Below, in pieces: positions 54,068 to 62,279 of a stretch of DNA of 64,000 bases; the first letter of the stretch is position 1, and every line of letters begins with the position of its first letter. The stretch covers positions 1,481,744 through 1,545,743 of the forward strand of contig NZ_AFOY02000015.1 of assembly GCF_000217955.3 (NCBI RefSeq), read 5' to 3'. Origin of the DNA: Pseudomonas fluorescens HK44 (lineage in GTDB: Bacteria; Pseudomonadota; Gammaproteobacteria; Pseudomonadales; Pseudomonadaceae). The position numbers and the translations under genes are program-made. The notes beneath the pieces were generated by a model. That model made no database searches. It was given only the letters and a program-made list of their open reading frames with translations, and was not told where the DNA came from.

Positions 54068-55765
54068 TTAGAAAGCCCCTTGCGGAGCCGGTTTGTTCAC
54101 TGTCAATCCACGGCTGTGAAGCTGTTGGTGACAAATAGGATGCAATAGTACCCGGTTATCCAGGGTGTCTCTACCGCCATGAGTGCGGTGGATAATGTGA
54201 TGGTCATGCCATCCCGTTTCCTTCGTAATCGGTTGTTTGCACATCAGACACAGTCCTTTCTGGCTTTGATAGAGACTGAGAATCTGTTTGCGATACTTCA
54301 GCTTTTTCAGCATCTGTGCCGTCCGCAGCTTCTCGCCCATTTCTTCCATGGAAGGGTCGAAGGGGTTGTACTCCCCACTAACCTTCCTGTGTCGTTCGAT
54401 CGGTGTACTCGCAAGCGAATACAGAGCGACCTCCTTTTTCGTCCCGTTTTCCTCCAACATCGTGGTGGCAAACACCCAACTTCTGCTTCCTTGAATTCGG
54501 AAATACTTCTTCCCGATCCATTGCAGTGACTTGTTCGGGTGCCGCCGCTTTGCCCAACGCCATAGAGCATGAAACAACAAATTATCCATGCGGCTGTAGG
54601 CCTGCTTGGCTACTACAGGCTGGTGATACAGCGCCCAGCCTTTCAAGATGGGATTGAGCAATCGAATCAAATACTCCTGCTTCACCATCTTGTTGGCGTC
54701 GATGACCTCCTTCACCTTGTGATAGAACGCCTTGACGTTCTTCTTACTCGGTTTGATCAGAAGCTTCCCGTCGTACTTACGGAAATTCCAACCCAGAAAG
54801 TCGAAGCCTTGATCGGTATGGACGATATGTGTTTTCTCAGGGGATAACTGCAACCCGCGTACTGCCAGGAATTGCTCCACCCAAGGTCTGATTTCGCTTT
54901 CCAGTACCTCTTTCGAGTTTCCAGTAATCACAAAATCATCCGCATACCGCACCACGTTGATCTTCAGCTTTCTGGCCCTTGTCACGCCCAGATACTGCTT
55001 GAGCTGTGTTTCCAAACCATCGAGCGCCATATTTGCCAAGGTAGGCGAGATAATCCCGCCTTGTGGCGTACCAGCATCCGTTGCCTGTAGCTGGCCTTTA
55101 TGAATCACGCCAGCCTTCAACCATTTCCGAAGAATCGCTTTGTCCATAGGGACGTTGGCGAGCATCCAGTCATGATTAATGTGATCAAAGCAGCCTTGTA
55201 TGTCCGCCTCCAGTATCCATTGGGCCGAGACCTTCTTGGACAGGCAAACAAACAACTGACCCATCGCATCCGCCGTGGAGCGTTCGATCCTGAAGCCGTA
55301 GCTATTCGGATCGCCCTTGGTTTCTGCAATGGGGGCCAGAGCCAGCAAATACAGCGCCTGCATAGCCCTGTCAGTCATGGTTGGGATACCCAAAGGGCGT
55401 TCCTTCCCATTCGACTTCGGAATGAACACACGCCGTAAAGGTCGTGGCTTATATCCGTGACGCTTCAACCCATTTGCCGCTTTCCATTTTGCGTCGGGTG
55501 TATCCCAGAGCACGCGGTCGACTCCCGCCGTGCGCTTACCCTGGTTTTCAGTGACTCGCCGTACGGCCAAGTATCTGGCCGATCGAGAGCGGGTCAGCAT
55601 CCGTTGCAGGGCTTTCACCCTGCGCCATTTGCCTTCCCGACAAGCCTTCGCAATCCGCACCTGCATTGCCCGAACATTCCGCTGAACACGACACCAATCG
55701 ATGTCATGCCATTGTTGCGGAGTGCCAGAAAGCGCAGGCACGGCCATTTGGCTGTGCTCTATCAT
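54068..55765 (-). CDS. ltrA: Group II intron reverse transcriptase/maturase with HNH endonuclease
   Basis: A 565-residue intron-encoded protein. RT domains: GVDRVLWDT, FIPKSNGKERPLGIPT, GFRIERSTADAM, DIQGCFDHINHDW, GTPQGGIISPTLANMAL and YADDFVITG (YADD at about 274-277); the X/maturase domain follows, then a C-terminal HNH nuclease (CLMCKQPI...DHHIIHRTHGG...LHPICHQQLHS). All domains for splicing and homing look intact, with no frameshift or internal stop. GAGAGGAAGG precedes the ATG. Confidence 0.95.
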   Translation of the reverse strand: MIEHSQMAVPALSGTPQQWHDIDWCRVQRNVRAMQVRIAKACREGKWRRVKALQRMLTRSRSARYLAVRRVTENQGKRTAGVDRVLWDTPDAKWKAANGLKRHGYKPRPLRRVFIPKSNGKERPLGIPTMTDRAMQALYLLALAPIAETKGDPNSYGFRIERSTADAMGQLFVCLSKKVSAQWILEADIQGCFDHINHDWMLANVPMDKAILRKWLKAGVIHKGQLQATDAGTPQGGIISPTLANMALDGLETQLKQYLGVTRARKLKINVVRYADDFVITGNSKEVLESEIRPWVEQFLAVRGLQLSPEKTHIVHTDQGFDFLGWNFRKYDGKLLIKPSKKNVKAFYHKVKEVIDANKMVKQEYLIRLLNPILKGWALYHQPVVAKQAYSRMDNLLFHALWRWAKRRHPNKSLQWIGKKYFRIQGSRSWVFATTMLEENGTKKEVALYSLASTPIERHRKVSGEYNPFDPSMEEMGEKLRTAQMLKKLKYRKQILSLYQSQKGLCLMCKQPITKETGWHDHHIIHRTHGGRDTLDNRVLLHPICHQQLHSRGLTVNKPAPQGAF

Positions 55766-56410
55766 GCTGCCTTCCTCTCAAGTTTCCCCGAGCAGAAGAC
55801 GTACGCATCCCCTGACGGGAATGGACGCTCCCGTCAGGGTTGGATTAGTAGGAGGCCCAATACTGCTGGGTCTCTAAGATCATTGAGACAGGTTCAGTCA
55901 GAGTTCATGCGACGAAAGACCACGCAGAAGTCTGCCCGGTTTCCCGTGGGGTAATGTCCCAACCCCTATCCGAGCCATTACAGCCCGGCTTTCGCTTTCT
56001 CTGCGATCCCATACCCACACAGCCAACAGATCCCCTTGCGGTTCACCTGCCCGAAGGCGGCCATACGGGCTTACCACGTTCCCTGCCTGTCACACGATTG
56101 GTTTAGGGCCTGCCTTTTCACCGATGGTCCTATGACGACGTACCTCAAGCCTCTACAGAGGTATCCGACCACGTGCCTTTTGGCTCAAGCCTGACAGCAG
56201 TTTTGGCTTGTTCATAATTACGGCGTTTATCAGCAGTTCACTTACGTTACCCATGCCAACCAGCCTAGCGTCTCAACCCGGTACTGCTCCGAGTATCTAT
56301 GCTTTACCTCGCGGCAAAAGCACACCCAGACGGGGACTACATTGTGAGAAGAGCTTCACACCTCACCGTTACCAGTGACGCATGTCTGCCTAGGCTATCG
56401 TTGGTCGCAC

Positions 56411-56834
56411 AACGAGTCCGCTGCCACCTTGCGAGCAAGGTAGATGGACAATGACAGACAGAGCTTTCGCTCATGTCTCCGGTTTGATGTGAGCAGGGAC
56501 TGCCGAGGCAGCATGCCCAAAGAATTGTTACCTCCTGTTTCAAAAGCAGGAGGGAACCCCAGCGGGGATTCTCTCCCGCATGGGTTTAGCCCTGAAAAGG
56601 GCTGATGTGTAGTAGGCACTCCAGCACCGGAAAATCTGGTACTGCGGTCGAGCCACCGAGCGCTAATCGACCTTGAGTTTGCCACCGCCGCTGCGGCAAG
56701 TCCTTGAAGGCATTGGACTTCTGGGAGGGTTTTGTTTCTTGGGGTTGGGTACCCAAGCTCTTGGCTTCCTTTCGGAAGCCCTTCAAGATGACTCTACACC
56801 TCGAAGTCTTGGAGACACGCTACGCGTGTCGCAC
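56411..56834 (-). other. Extra 424-nt structured segment at the 5' end of the intron
   Basis: Between the exon-matched 5' end (56834) and a second GTGCGAC (56410). On the minus strand it has several strong hairpins, two with GAAA tetraloops (GGCTTCC-GAAA-GGAAGCC; GAGC-GAAA-GCTC within AGACA/TGTCT), CCTCCTG/CAGGAGG and ACCTTGC/GCAAGGT. No protein-coding content is convincing. It may be an insertion in the intron, a remnant of another group II intron, or an extended domain. Confidence 0.6.
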
Positions 56835-56843
56835 AGAGGCGCT

Positions 56844-56849
56844 TATGAT
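56844..56849 (+). promoter_or_regulatory. Possible -10 hexamer for ptrB
   Basis: TATGAT, 71 bp before the ptrB ATG and 9 bp to the right of the intron 5' junction. The DNA that would hold a -35 box lies in the intron, so the native promoter has been cut off or replaced. Single-hexamer evidence only. Confidence 0.35.
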
Positions 56850-56920
56850 AACGGCTTTTCACCGATCAGGCTGCCCCGCTGTCTGTGAAGCCATTTTTAC
56901 ATTACGCCCGAGAGTCCTTC

Positions 56921-58975
56921 ATGCCCCTATCCGCCCACGTTAGCAGCGCCCCGATTGCCCACAAGGCCGACGGCGATGACCCGTACGCCTGGCTGCAGGA
57001 GCGCGACAGCGCACAGGTGCTCGACTACCTCAAGGCTGAAAACAGCTACCAGGAAGCACAACTGGCCGACCAGACCGAGCTGCGAGAAACGCTGTTCAAC
57101 GAAATAAAAAGCCGGATTCTCGAAACCGACCTGTCGCTGCCCTCCCCATGGGGGCCCTACCTGTATTACACCCGCACCGTCGCCGGTGACGAATATGCCC
57201 GGCATTACCGCTGCCCGCGCCCGGCCGACGACAGCCTGCTGGTTGACGAAAGCCAGGAACAGCTGCTGCTCGACCCCAATGAGCTGGCCAATGGCGGTTT
57301 TTTCTCGCTGGGTGCCTTCAGCATCAGCCCGGACCACCAGCGCCTGGCCTACAGCCTCGATACCAGCGGTGAAGAGATTTACACGCTGTTCGTCAAGGAA
57401 CTGTCCAACGGCAAGGTCAGTGAACTGGCGTTCGAGAATTGCGACGGCAGCATGACCTGGGCCAACGACAGCCTGACGCTGTTTTTCGCCGAGCTGGATG
57501 ACACCCATCGCCCGCACAAGCTGTTTCGTTATCGTCTTGACGGTACCGCCGCCGAAGAAGTCTTCTTTGAGCCGGACGGGCGGTTTTTCCTGCACTGCTA
57601 CCGCTCAAGCTCCGAACGCCAGTTGCTGCTGTCGCTGGGCAGTAAAACCACCAGCGAAGTCTGGGCGCTCGATGCGTCGCAGCCACAGCAGGCCTTCACC
57701 TGCCTGGCACCACGGGTTGAAGATCACGAGTACGACGTTGACCACGGCAAGCTCGACGACCAATGGACCTGGCTGATTCGCAGCAACCGCGACGGCATCA
57801 ACTTTGCGCTGTATCAGGCTGCCGACACCGGGGTTGTGCCAACCGAAAGCGACTGGCAAAACCTGATCCCTCACAGTGACACAGTGATGCTTGACGGCAT
57901 GAGCCTGAATGCTTCGGCCATGACCCTGAGCCTGCGCGAAGGCGGTTTGCCGATCATCGAGGTTCACCCGCAAGGCCTGCCCGCTTACCGCGTGCAACTG
58001 CCGGACGCGGCCTACAGCCTGCATGTGCAAAACAGCCTGGAATTCGCCAGCGACAAGATCCGTCTGCGCTACGAGGCGCTGAATCGCCCAGCGCAGATTC
58101 GTCAGCTTGAGCTTGCCGGCGGCGAACAGAAAGTGCTCAAGGAAACCCAGGTGCTTGGCCCCTTCGACGCCGACGCCTACGTCAGTCAGCGCCTGTGGGC
58201 GACCGCGCCCGATGGCACACAGGTGCCGATCAGCCTGGTGGTCAAACGTGAAATGCTCGGCAAGCCGACGCCACTTTACCTTTACGGCTATGGCGCCTAC
58301 GGCGAAAGCCTCGACCCGTGGTTCTCCCATGCGCGCCTGAGCCTGCTCGATCGCGGCATGGCCTTCGCCATCGCCCACGTGCGTGGCGGCGGTGAACTGG
58401 GCGAAGCCTGGTATCGCGCCGGCAAGCAGGAACACAAGCAGAACACCTTCAATGACTTCATCGCCTGCGCCGAGCACCTGATCGCCAACGGCTTCACCAC
58501 CACCAAACAACTGGCCATCAGCGGCGGCAGTGCCGGCGGATTGCTGATCGGCGCGGTGCTCAACCAACGGCCGGAACTGTTCGCGGCGGCGATTGCCGAG
58601 GTGCCGTTCGTCGACGTGCTCAACACCATGCTCGACCCGGACCTGCCGCTGACCGTCACCGAATACGACGAATGGGGCAATCCTGAAGAGCCGGCAGTTT
58701 ATGATCGGATCAAGGCGTACGCGCCGTACGAGAACGTCAGCGCTCACGCTTATCCGGCAACCCTGGTGATCGCCGGCTACAACGACAGCCGCGTGCAATA
58801 TTGGGAAGCGGCCAAGTGGGTGGCCAAGTTGCGGGCGACCAAATCCGACAATAATCTGCTGCTGCTCAAGACTGAGCTGGGTGCCGGCCATGGCGGGATG
58901 AGCGGGCGTTATCAGGGATTACGTGACGTAGCCCTCGAATACGCATTTGTTTTCAAGGTATTGGGTATCGCCTGA
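56921..58975 (+). CDS. ptrB: Oligopeptidase B (prolyl oligopeptidase family S9A)
   Basis: A 684-residue serine peptidase. N-terminal beta-propeller (to about 400), then the alpha/beta hydrolase domain with the nucleophile in GGSAGG (about residue 530), Asp in AGYNDSRVQYWEA, and His in GAGHGGMSGRY. It cleaves after basic residues in short peptides, in the cytoplasm. ATG at 56921 is preferred, since similarity starts there; an in-frame GTG at 56885 is the alternative. The group II intron lies 86 bp upstream. Confidence 0.92.
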   Translation: MPLSAHVSSAPIAHKADGDDPYAWLQERDSAQVLDYLKAENSYQEAQLADQTELRETLFNEIKSRILETDLSLPSPWGPYLYYTRTVAGDEYARHYRCPRPADDSLLVDESQEQLLLDPNELANGGFFSLGAFSISPDHQRLAYSLDTSGEEIYTLFVKELSNGKVSELAFENCDGSMTWANDSLTLFFAELDDTHRPHKLFRYRLDGTAAEEVFFEPDGRFFLHCYRSSSERQLLLSLGSKTTSEVWALDASQPQQAFTCLAPRVEDHEYDVDHGKLDDQWTWLIRSNRDGINFALYQAADTGVVPTESDWQNLIPHSDTVMLDGMSLNASAMTLSLREGGLPIIEVHPQGLPAYRVQLPDAAYSLHVQNSLEFASDKIRLRYEALNRPAQIRQLELAGGEQKVLKETQVLGPFDADAYVSQRLWATAPDGTQVPISLVVKREMLGKPTPLYLYGYGAYGESLDPWFSHARLSLLDRGMAFAIAHVRGGGELGEAWYRAGKQEHKQNTFNDFIACAEHLIANGFTTTKQLAISGGSAGGLLIGAVLNQRPELFAAAIAEVPFVDVLNTMLDPDLPLTVTEYDEWGNPEEPAVYDRIKAYAPYENVSAHAYPATLVIAGYNDSRVQYWEAAKWVAKLRATKSDNNLLLLKTELGAGHGGMSGRYQGLRDVALEYAFVFKVLGIA

Positions 58976-59005
58976 GGAACTCTGTAAGGCGTATGGGTCT
59001 TAAAA

Positions 59006-59030
59006 TGTGGGGGCGAGCTTGCTCCCACAG
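59006..59030. repeat. Single REP element
   Basis: TGTGGGGGCGAGCTTGCTCC followed by CACA forms its own imperfect palindrome. CTGTGGGAGCGAG family. Confidence 0.65.
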
Positions 59031-59081
59031 GAAATAAATGGTTATCCCCTCGCAACAGACACAAAAAAAGACTGTGATGAC

Positions 59082-59555
59082 ATGTCAGAATCGACCCTGT
59101 TGAACAAAGAAATTCGCGACTGGCTGATGGACTGTGGCCTGTTCGATCAGCTGCAACTGGCCGACTTCACGGCGGCTGCCGGCTACTTCAGCATCAGCAC
59201 CATCGCCGAGGGCCAAGAGATCTTCCACGAAGGTGATGCCGGCAGCTTCATGTGCATCATTCACTCGGGGCAGGTGGCCGTGCAGAAAACCAATAGCGAC
59301 GGCAAGCCGGTGACGATCGCAACGCTGCGCAGCGGCCGGGCATTCGGTGAAATGGCCGTCCTCGACGGCGAACGGCGTTCGGCCAGTTGCGTGGCGGCGA
59401 GCAATTGCCAACTGCTCAACCTGGGCAAGGACTCACTGGAAAAAATGCTCAACGACGCACCGAAAATCGCCGCAAAAATCATCCGCGCCATTGCCGTGTC
59501 GCTGTCCAAACGCCTGCGCATGGCCGACGGTCAATTGCTCTCGCAACAGATTTAA
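59082..59555 (+). CDS. Cyclic nucleotide-binding domain protein
   Basis: A 157-residue single-domain CNB protein. The beta-barrel phosphate-binding region reads GRAFGEMAVLDGERRSASCVA (about 88-108), which retains the GE...RSA pattern needed for cyclic nucleotide binding. There is no DNA-binding helix-turn-helix, so it is not a Crp-type regulator; it may be a stand-alone sensor or partner. Stop overlaps the convergent secreted-protein gene by four bases. Confidence 0.88.
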   Translation: MSESTLLNKEIRDWLMDCGLFDQLQLADFTAAAGYFSISTIAEGQEIFHEGDAGSFMCIIHSGQVAVQKTNSDGKPVTIATLRSGRAFGEMAVLDGERRSASCVAASNCQLLNLGKDSLEKMLNDAPKIAAKIIRAIAVSLSKRLRMADGQLLSQQI

Positions 59556-59842
59556 CCGCCGGGAGACTTGGCTTTCTGCTGGGTCTGCTCAAGCCCTGGC
59601 AAGGTCTGGTCCTTGGGCGGATTGGGCATTTCGATCGGTGGCAACAAGGGTTCACCACCGCTACTGCTGCCGACCTTGGGCACAATGGTCGGGGTAATCT
59701 GCGGGTATGGCGTGGGGGTTGCGGTGCCGGGTGAGCCCGGGGCCGCCGACGGTGTCACAGGGACCGCTTGCAACTCTTGCGCCTGCGCTGCACTTATCGA
59801 GAGCGCGGCCAACACAATGACCGTTAGAATGGTGCGCTTCAT
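59552..59842 (-). CDS. Proline-rich secreted protein
   Basis: A 96-residue protein with a clear signal peptide (MKRTILTVIVLAALSISAAQA). The mature 75 residues are rich in Pro, Gly, Ser and Thr (PVTPSAAPGSPGTATPTPYP) and probably disordered. Start at 59842 chosen for the signal peptide. Unknown function. Confidence 0.7.
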   Translation of the reverse strand: MKRTILTVIVLAALSISAAQAQELQAVPVTPSAAPGSPGTATPTPYPQITPTIVPKVGSSSGGEPLLPPIEMPNPPKDQTLPGLEQTQQKAKSPGG

Positions 59843-59959
59843 CAATGGCTCCGTTGCCCTTGCTTGTTGCCTTAAGGCTACTCCCAACCGCGCAAGATTG
59901 CCCTTCTCAATGCCGGTTTCTCCTCCCTGATGCCAGTTTCCCTCCTTAAAGAGAGCCCC

Positions 59960-60646
59960 ATGAAACGTTTCGTTCTACTCGACACCACCCCGATCCCCGA
60001 AAACGGCGGTGCCCTGTGCCTGTTCGAGTACGGCGAAGATTTCGTCATCAAGATCCAGGGCGGTGACGGCGGACAATTGATGAACACCCGCATGCACGGT
60101 TCCGAAGACGCCCTGGCCGAGATTCCTTGCCGCAAGGTCGCCGGCCGGCCGAATTCACGGGTGCTGATCGGCGGCCTCGGCATGGGGTTCACCCTCGCTT
60201 CGGCGCTCAAGCACCTGGGCAAAACCGCTGAAGTGGTGGTTGCCGAACTGGTGCCGGGGGTGGTCGAGTGGAACCGCGGGCCGCTGGGCGAGAAGTCCGG
60301 ACGACCGCTGCTCGACCCGCGCACGGTGATCCGCATGGAAGACGTGGCCAAGGTCCTGCAGGCTGAACCGCAAGGTTTCGACGCCATCATGCTCGACGTC
60401 GACAACGGCCCCGAAGGCCTGACCCAGAAAGCCAACAGTTGGTTGTACTCGGCCGGCGGCCTGAGCGCCTGCGCCAAGGCCCTGCGCCCCAAAGGCGTGC
60501 TCGCGGTGTGGTCGGCCAGCGCTGACCGGCAGTTTTCCGACAAATTGAAAAAGGCCGGCTTCAAGGCCGAAGAAGTGCAAGTCTTCGCCCACGGCAACAA
60601 AGGCACCCGACACACGATCTGGATTGCCGAGAAGCTCAAGGGCTGA
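59960..60646 (+). CDS. Spermidine synthase-like SAM-dependent protein
   Basis: A 228-residue Rossmann-fold protein of the spermidine synthase-like family: GGLGMGFTLA for SAM/dcSAM binding at about 73-82, VVVAELVPGVVEWN, and FDAIMLDVDNGPEGL. It lacks the N-terminal beta domain of true SpeE, so an aminopropyltransferase activity is not assured. ATG at 59960. Confidence 0.83.
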   Translation: MKRFVLLDTTPIPENGGALCLFEYGEDFVIKIQGGDGGQLMNTRMHGSEDALAEIPCRKVAGRPNSRVLIGGLGMGFTLASALKHLGKTAEVVVAELVPGVVEWNRGPLGEKSGRPLLDPRTVIRMEDVAKVLQAEPQGFDAIMLDVDNGPEGLTQKANSWLYSAGGLSACAKALRPKGVLAVWSASADRQFSDKLKKAGFKAEEVQVFAHGNKGTRHTIWIAEKLKG

Positions 60647-60695
60647 GCTAAACTCTCGTTATTACCGTCATTAGTCTTTTTACAAAGGTGAACCC

Positions 60696-61070
60696 ATGAG
60701 TTCGTCAACGCCTCCCTCCAACACGGCCAAACTGGACCGCATCCTCGCCGACGCCCAGCGCGACCGTGAAATGGGTTACCGCGACAAGGCCCTGAAGATG
60801 TACCCGCACGTCTGCGGACGCTGCGCCCGCGAGTTCTCCGGCAAGCGCCTGAGCGAGCTGACCGTGCACCACCGCGACCACAATCACGACAACAACCCGC
60901 AGGACGGCTCCAACTGGGAGCTGCTGTGCCTTTACTGCCACGACAACGAACACTCGCGCTACACCGACCAGCAGTATTTCGACGACGGCTCGCTGAGCAC
61001 ACCGAAAATTGCCAAGGCAACGCACAACCCGTTTGCCGCGTTAGCCGGGCTGATGAAAAAAGACGACTGA
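60696..61070 (+). CDS. yajD: YajD family HNH nuclease
   Basis: A 124-residue HNH protein: CGRCAREFSG, then LTVHHRDHNHDNNPQDGSNW and LLCLYCHDNEH, giving the two zinc Cys pairs and the HHRDHN catalytic centre. Function in the cell is unknown. It follows the spermidine synthase-like gene. Confidence 0.9.
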   Translation: MSSSTPPSNTAKLDRILADAQRDREMGYRDKALKMYPHVCGRCAREFSGKRLSELTVHHRDHNHDNNPQDGSNWELLCLYCHDNEHSRYTDQQYFDDGSLSTPKIAKATHNPFAALAGLMKKDD

Positions 61071-61096
61071 AGATCTTCAGCGTCTCGGCCGCCCCC

Positions 61097-61190
61097 TTCG
61101 CGAGCAGGCTCGCTCCCACATTGGTTTTGGGTGATCACAAATAGTGTGTTCACAGAAGATCCCCTGTGGGAGCGAGCCTGCTCGCGATAG
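61097..61190. repeat. Inverted REP pair (CTGTGGGAGCGAG type)
   Basis: TTCGCGAGCAGGCTCGCTCC (61097-61120 with CACA) and TGTGGGAGCGAGCCTGCTCG (61165-61190) in inverted order. Confidence 0.82.
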
Positions 61191-61278
61191 CAATAGACCC
61201 GACACCACCAATCTACAATCTGACCGCCATCGAGCAATCCCCGTATAATCGCGGTTTTTCTCGAAGGGCACCCCGCTC

Positions 61279-61749
61279 GTGGCAAACAAACGGTACAGCT
61301 GCATTGGTTTGTATAACCCCAAATCACCGGAGAACGTCGGTTCGGTGATGCGCGCCGCCGGCTGTTACGGCGTGGCGTCGGTGTTCTACACCGGCAAGCG
61401 TTATGAACGCGCCCGTGACTTTGTCACCGACACCAAGAAAATCCACCACGACATTCCGCTGATCGGCATCGACGACCTGAAAAAAATCCTCCCGCTGGGC
61501 TGCGTCCCGGTGGCGGTCGAGCTGGTCGATGGCGCCCGTTCGTTGCCCGAATACACCCACCCGGACCGTGCGCTGTACATCTTCGGCCCGGAAGACGGTT
61601 CGCTCGATAAAGAGATTCGCGAGTGGTGCGAAGACGTGGTCTACATCCCGACCACCGGCTGCATGAATCTGGCCGCCACCGTCAACGTGGTGCTTTACGA
61701 CCGCATGGCCAAGGGCAATAACACCCGTTCCGGTCCAAAATTTCGCTGA
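61279..61749 (+). CDS. TrmH/SpoU family RNA methyltransferase
   Basis: A 156-residue SPOUT methyltransferase: NPKSPENVGSVMRAAGCYG (motif 1 with catalytic Asn/Arg), YIFGPEDGSL (motif 2) and IPTTGCMNLAATVNVVLYDRM (motif 3, the knot). It transfers a methyl group from SAM to RNA 2'-OH; length suits a small stand-alone enzyme of the TrmH/TrmL type. GTG start at 61279. Confidence 0.9.
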   Translation: MANKRYSCIGLYNPKSPENVGSVMRAAGCYGVASVFYTGKRYERARDFVTDTKKIHHDIPLIGIDDLKKILPLGCVPVAVELVDGARSLPEYTHPDRALYIFGPEDGSLDKEIREWCEDVVYIPTTGCMNLAATVNVVLYDRMAKGNNTRSGPKFR

Positions 61750-61826
61750 TACGCTGAGCGCGGGATGGAACAAGACAGCCGACTGCACAGTCAGCTGCAT
61801 AGCGATTGCCCCTGAGGAGACAGATC

Positions 61827-62204
61827 ATGAACGACATCAAGCGCGTAGAACGTATCGACTCCACGCCGTTCCAGACGCAGCCAACGCAAAACGTCCAGGG
61901 CTGGGAACGCATCGCGAGCACGGCCGGCGGTGTAGTGATGGTCGGCAAAGGCCTGCGCCGTGGTGGCGTGTTCGGGCTGATTGAGGTGGCGCTCGGCGGT
62001 GTAGCCCTGGCCCGAGGTATCACCGGTCACAGTTCGGCAAAAAGCTTCTTCGAAAAAAGTCGTCAGGACATGAACAACGTTCGTTCGAAAATCGAACGGG
62101 CCGGTGCAGAGCTCAAAACCCTGAAAGCCAATGCCGATGCAGCTACCCGTACCGCAACGGTGACCGGCAATGATTCGCTGAAGTCGCCCAAGGCCGGGGT
62201 TTGA
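61827..62204 (+). CDS. YgaP-like (DUF2892) membrane protein
   Basis: A 125-residue protein. The middle (ERIASTAGGVVMVGKGLRRGGVFGLIEVALGGVALARGITGH) has two short hydrophobic segments with the GGVALARGITGHS pattern of DUF2892/YgaP-like proteins, with a soluble coiled-coil-like C-terminal tail. GAGGAGA precedes the ATG. Function unknown. Confidence 0.82.
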   Translation: MNDIKRVERIDSTPFQTQPTQNVQGWERIASTAGGVVMVGKGLRRGGVFGLIEVALGGVALARGITGHSSAKSFFEKSRQDMNNVRSKIERAGAELKTLKANADAATRTATVTGNDSLKSPKAGV

Positions 62205-62234
62205 TCCGAGTAATGCGTCGAGGCCGAAGGCCTC

Positions 62235-62256
62235 ATCGCGAGCAGGCTCGCTCCGG
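62235..62256. repeat. Partial REP element
   Basis: TCGCGAGCAGGCTCGCTCC of the CTGTGGGAGCGAG family, without inverted partner; followed by GGGCGGCGATCCGACGATGGC as at 22565. Confidence 0.6.
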
Positions 62257-62279
62257 GCGGCGATCCGACGATGGCGGTT

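Larger units (their letters stand above)
53987..56834 (-). mobile_element. Group II intron with extended 5' end
   Basis: The minus-strand RNA begins GTGCGAC at 56834 and ends CTACCCGAC at 53987. Domain V is the canonical 34-mer at 54028-54061 (starts GAGCCG), with domain VI at 53987-54027. The RT/maturase/HNH gene lies in domain IV. Exon-binding loops match the outer 5' exon: EBS1 AGAGGC (56149-56154, in an 11-base loop) with IBS1 GCCTCT (56835-56840), and EBS2 TTATGA (56212-56217) with IBS2 TCATAA (56843-56848). A second GTGCGAC at 56410 starts what looks like the core of domain I. The intron sits between the operon ending at 52110 and ptrB. Confidence 0.9.

Noticed and set aside
56395..56786. 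Short minus-strand frames in the extra intron segment
   Set aside because: They cover strong RNA hairpins, have no ribosome-binding site and no recognised domain, so they are taken as RNA structure.
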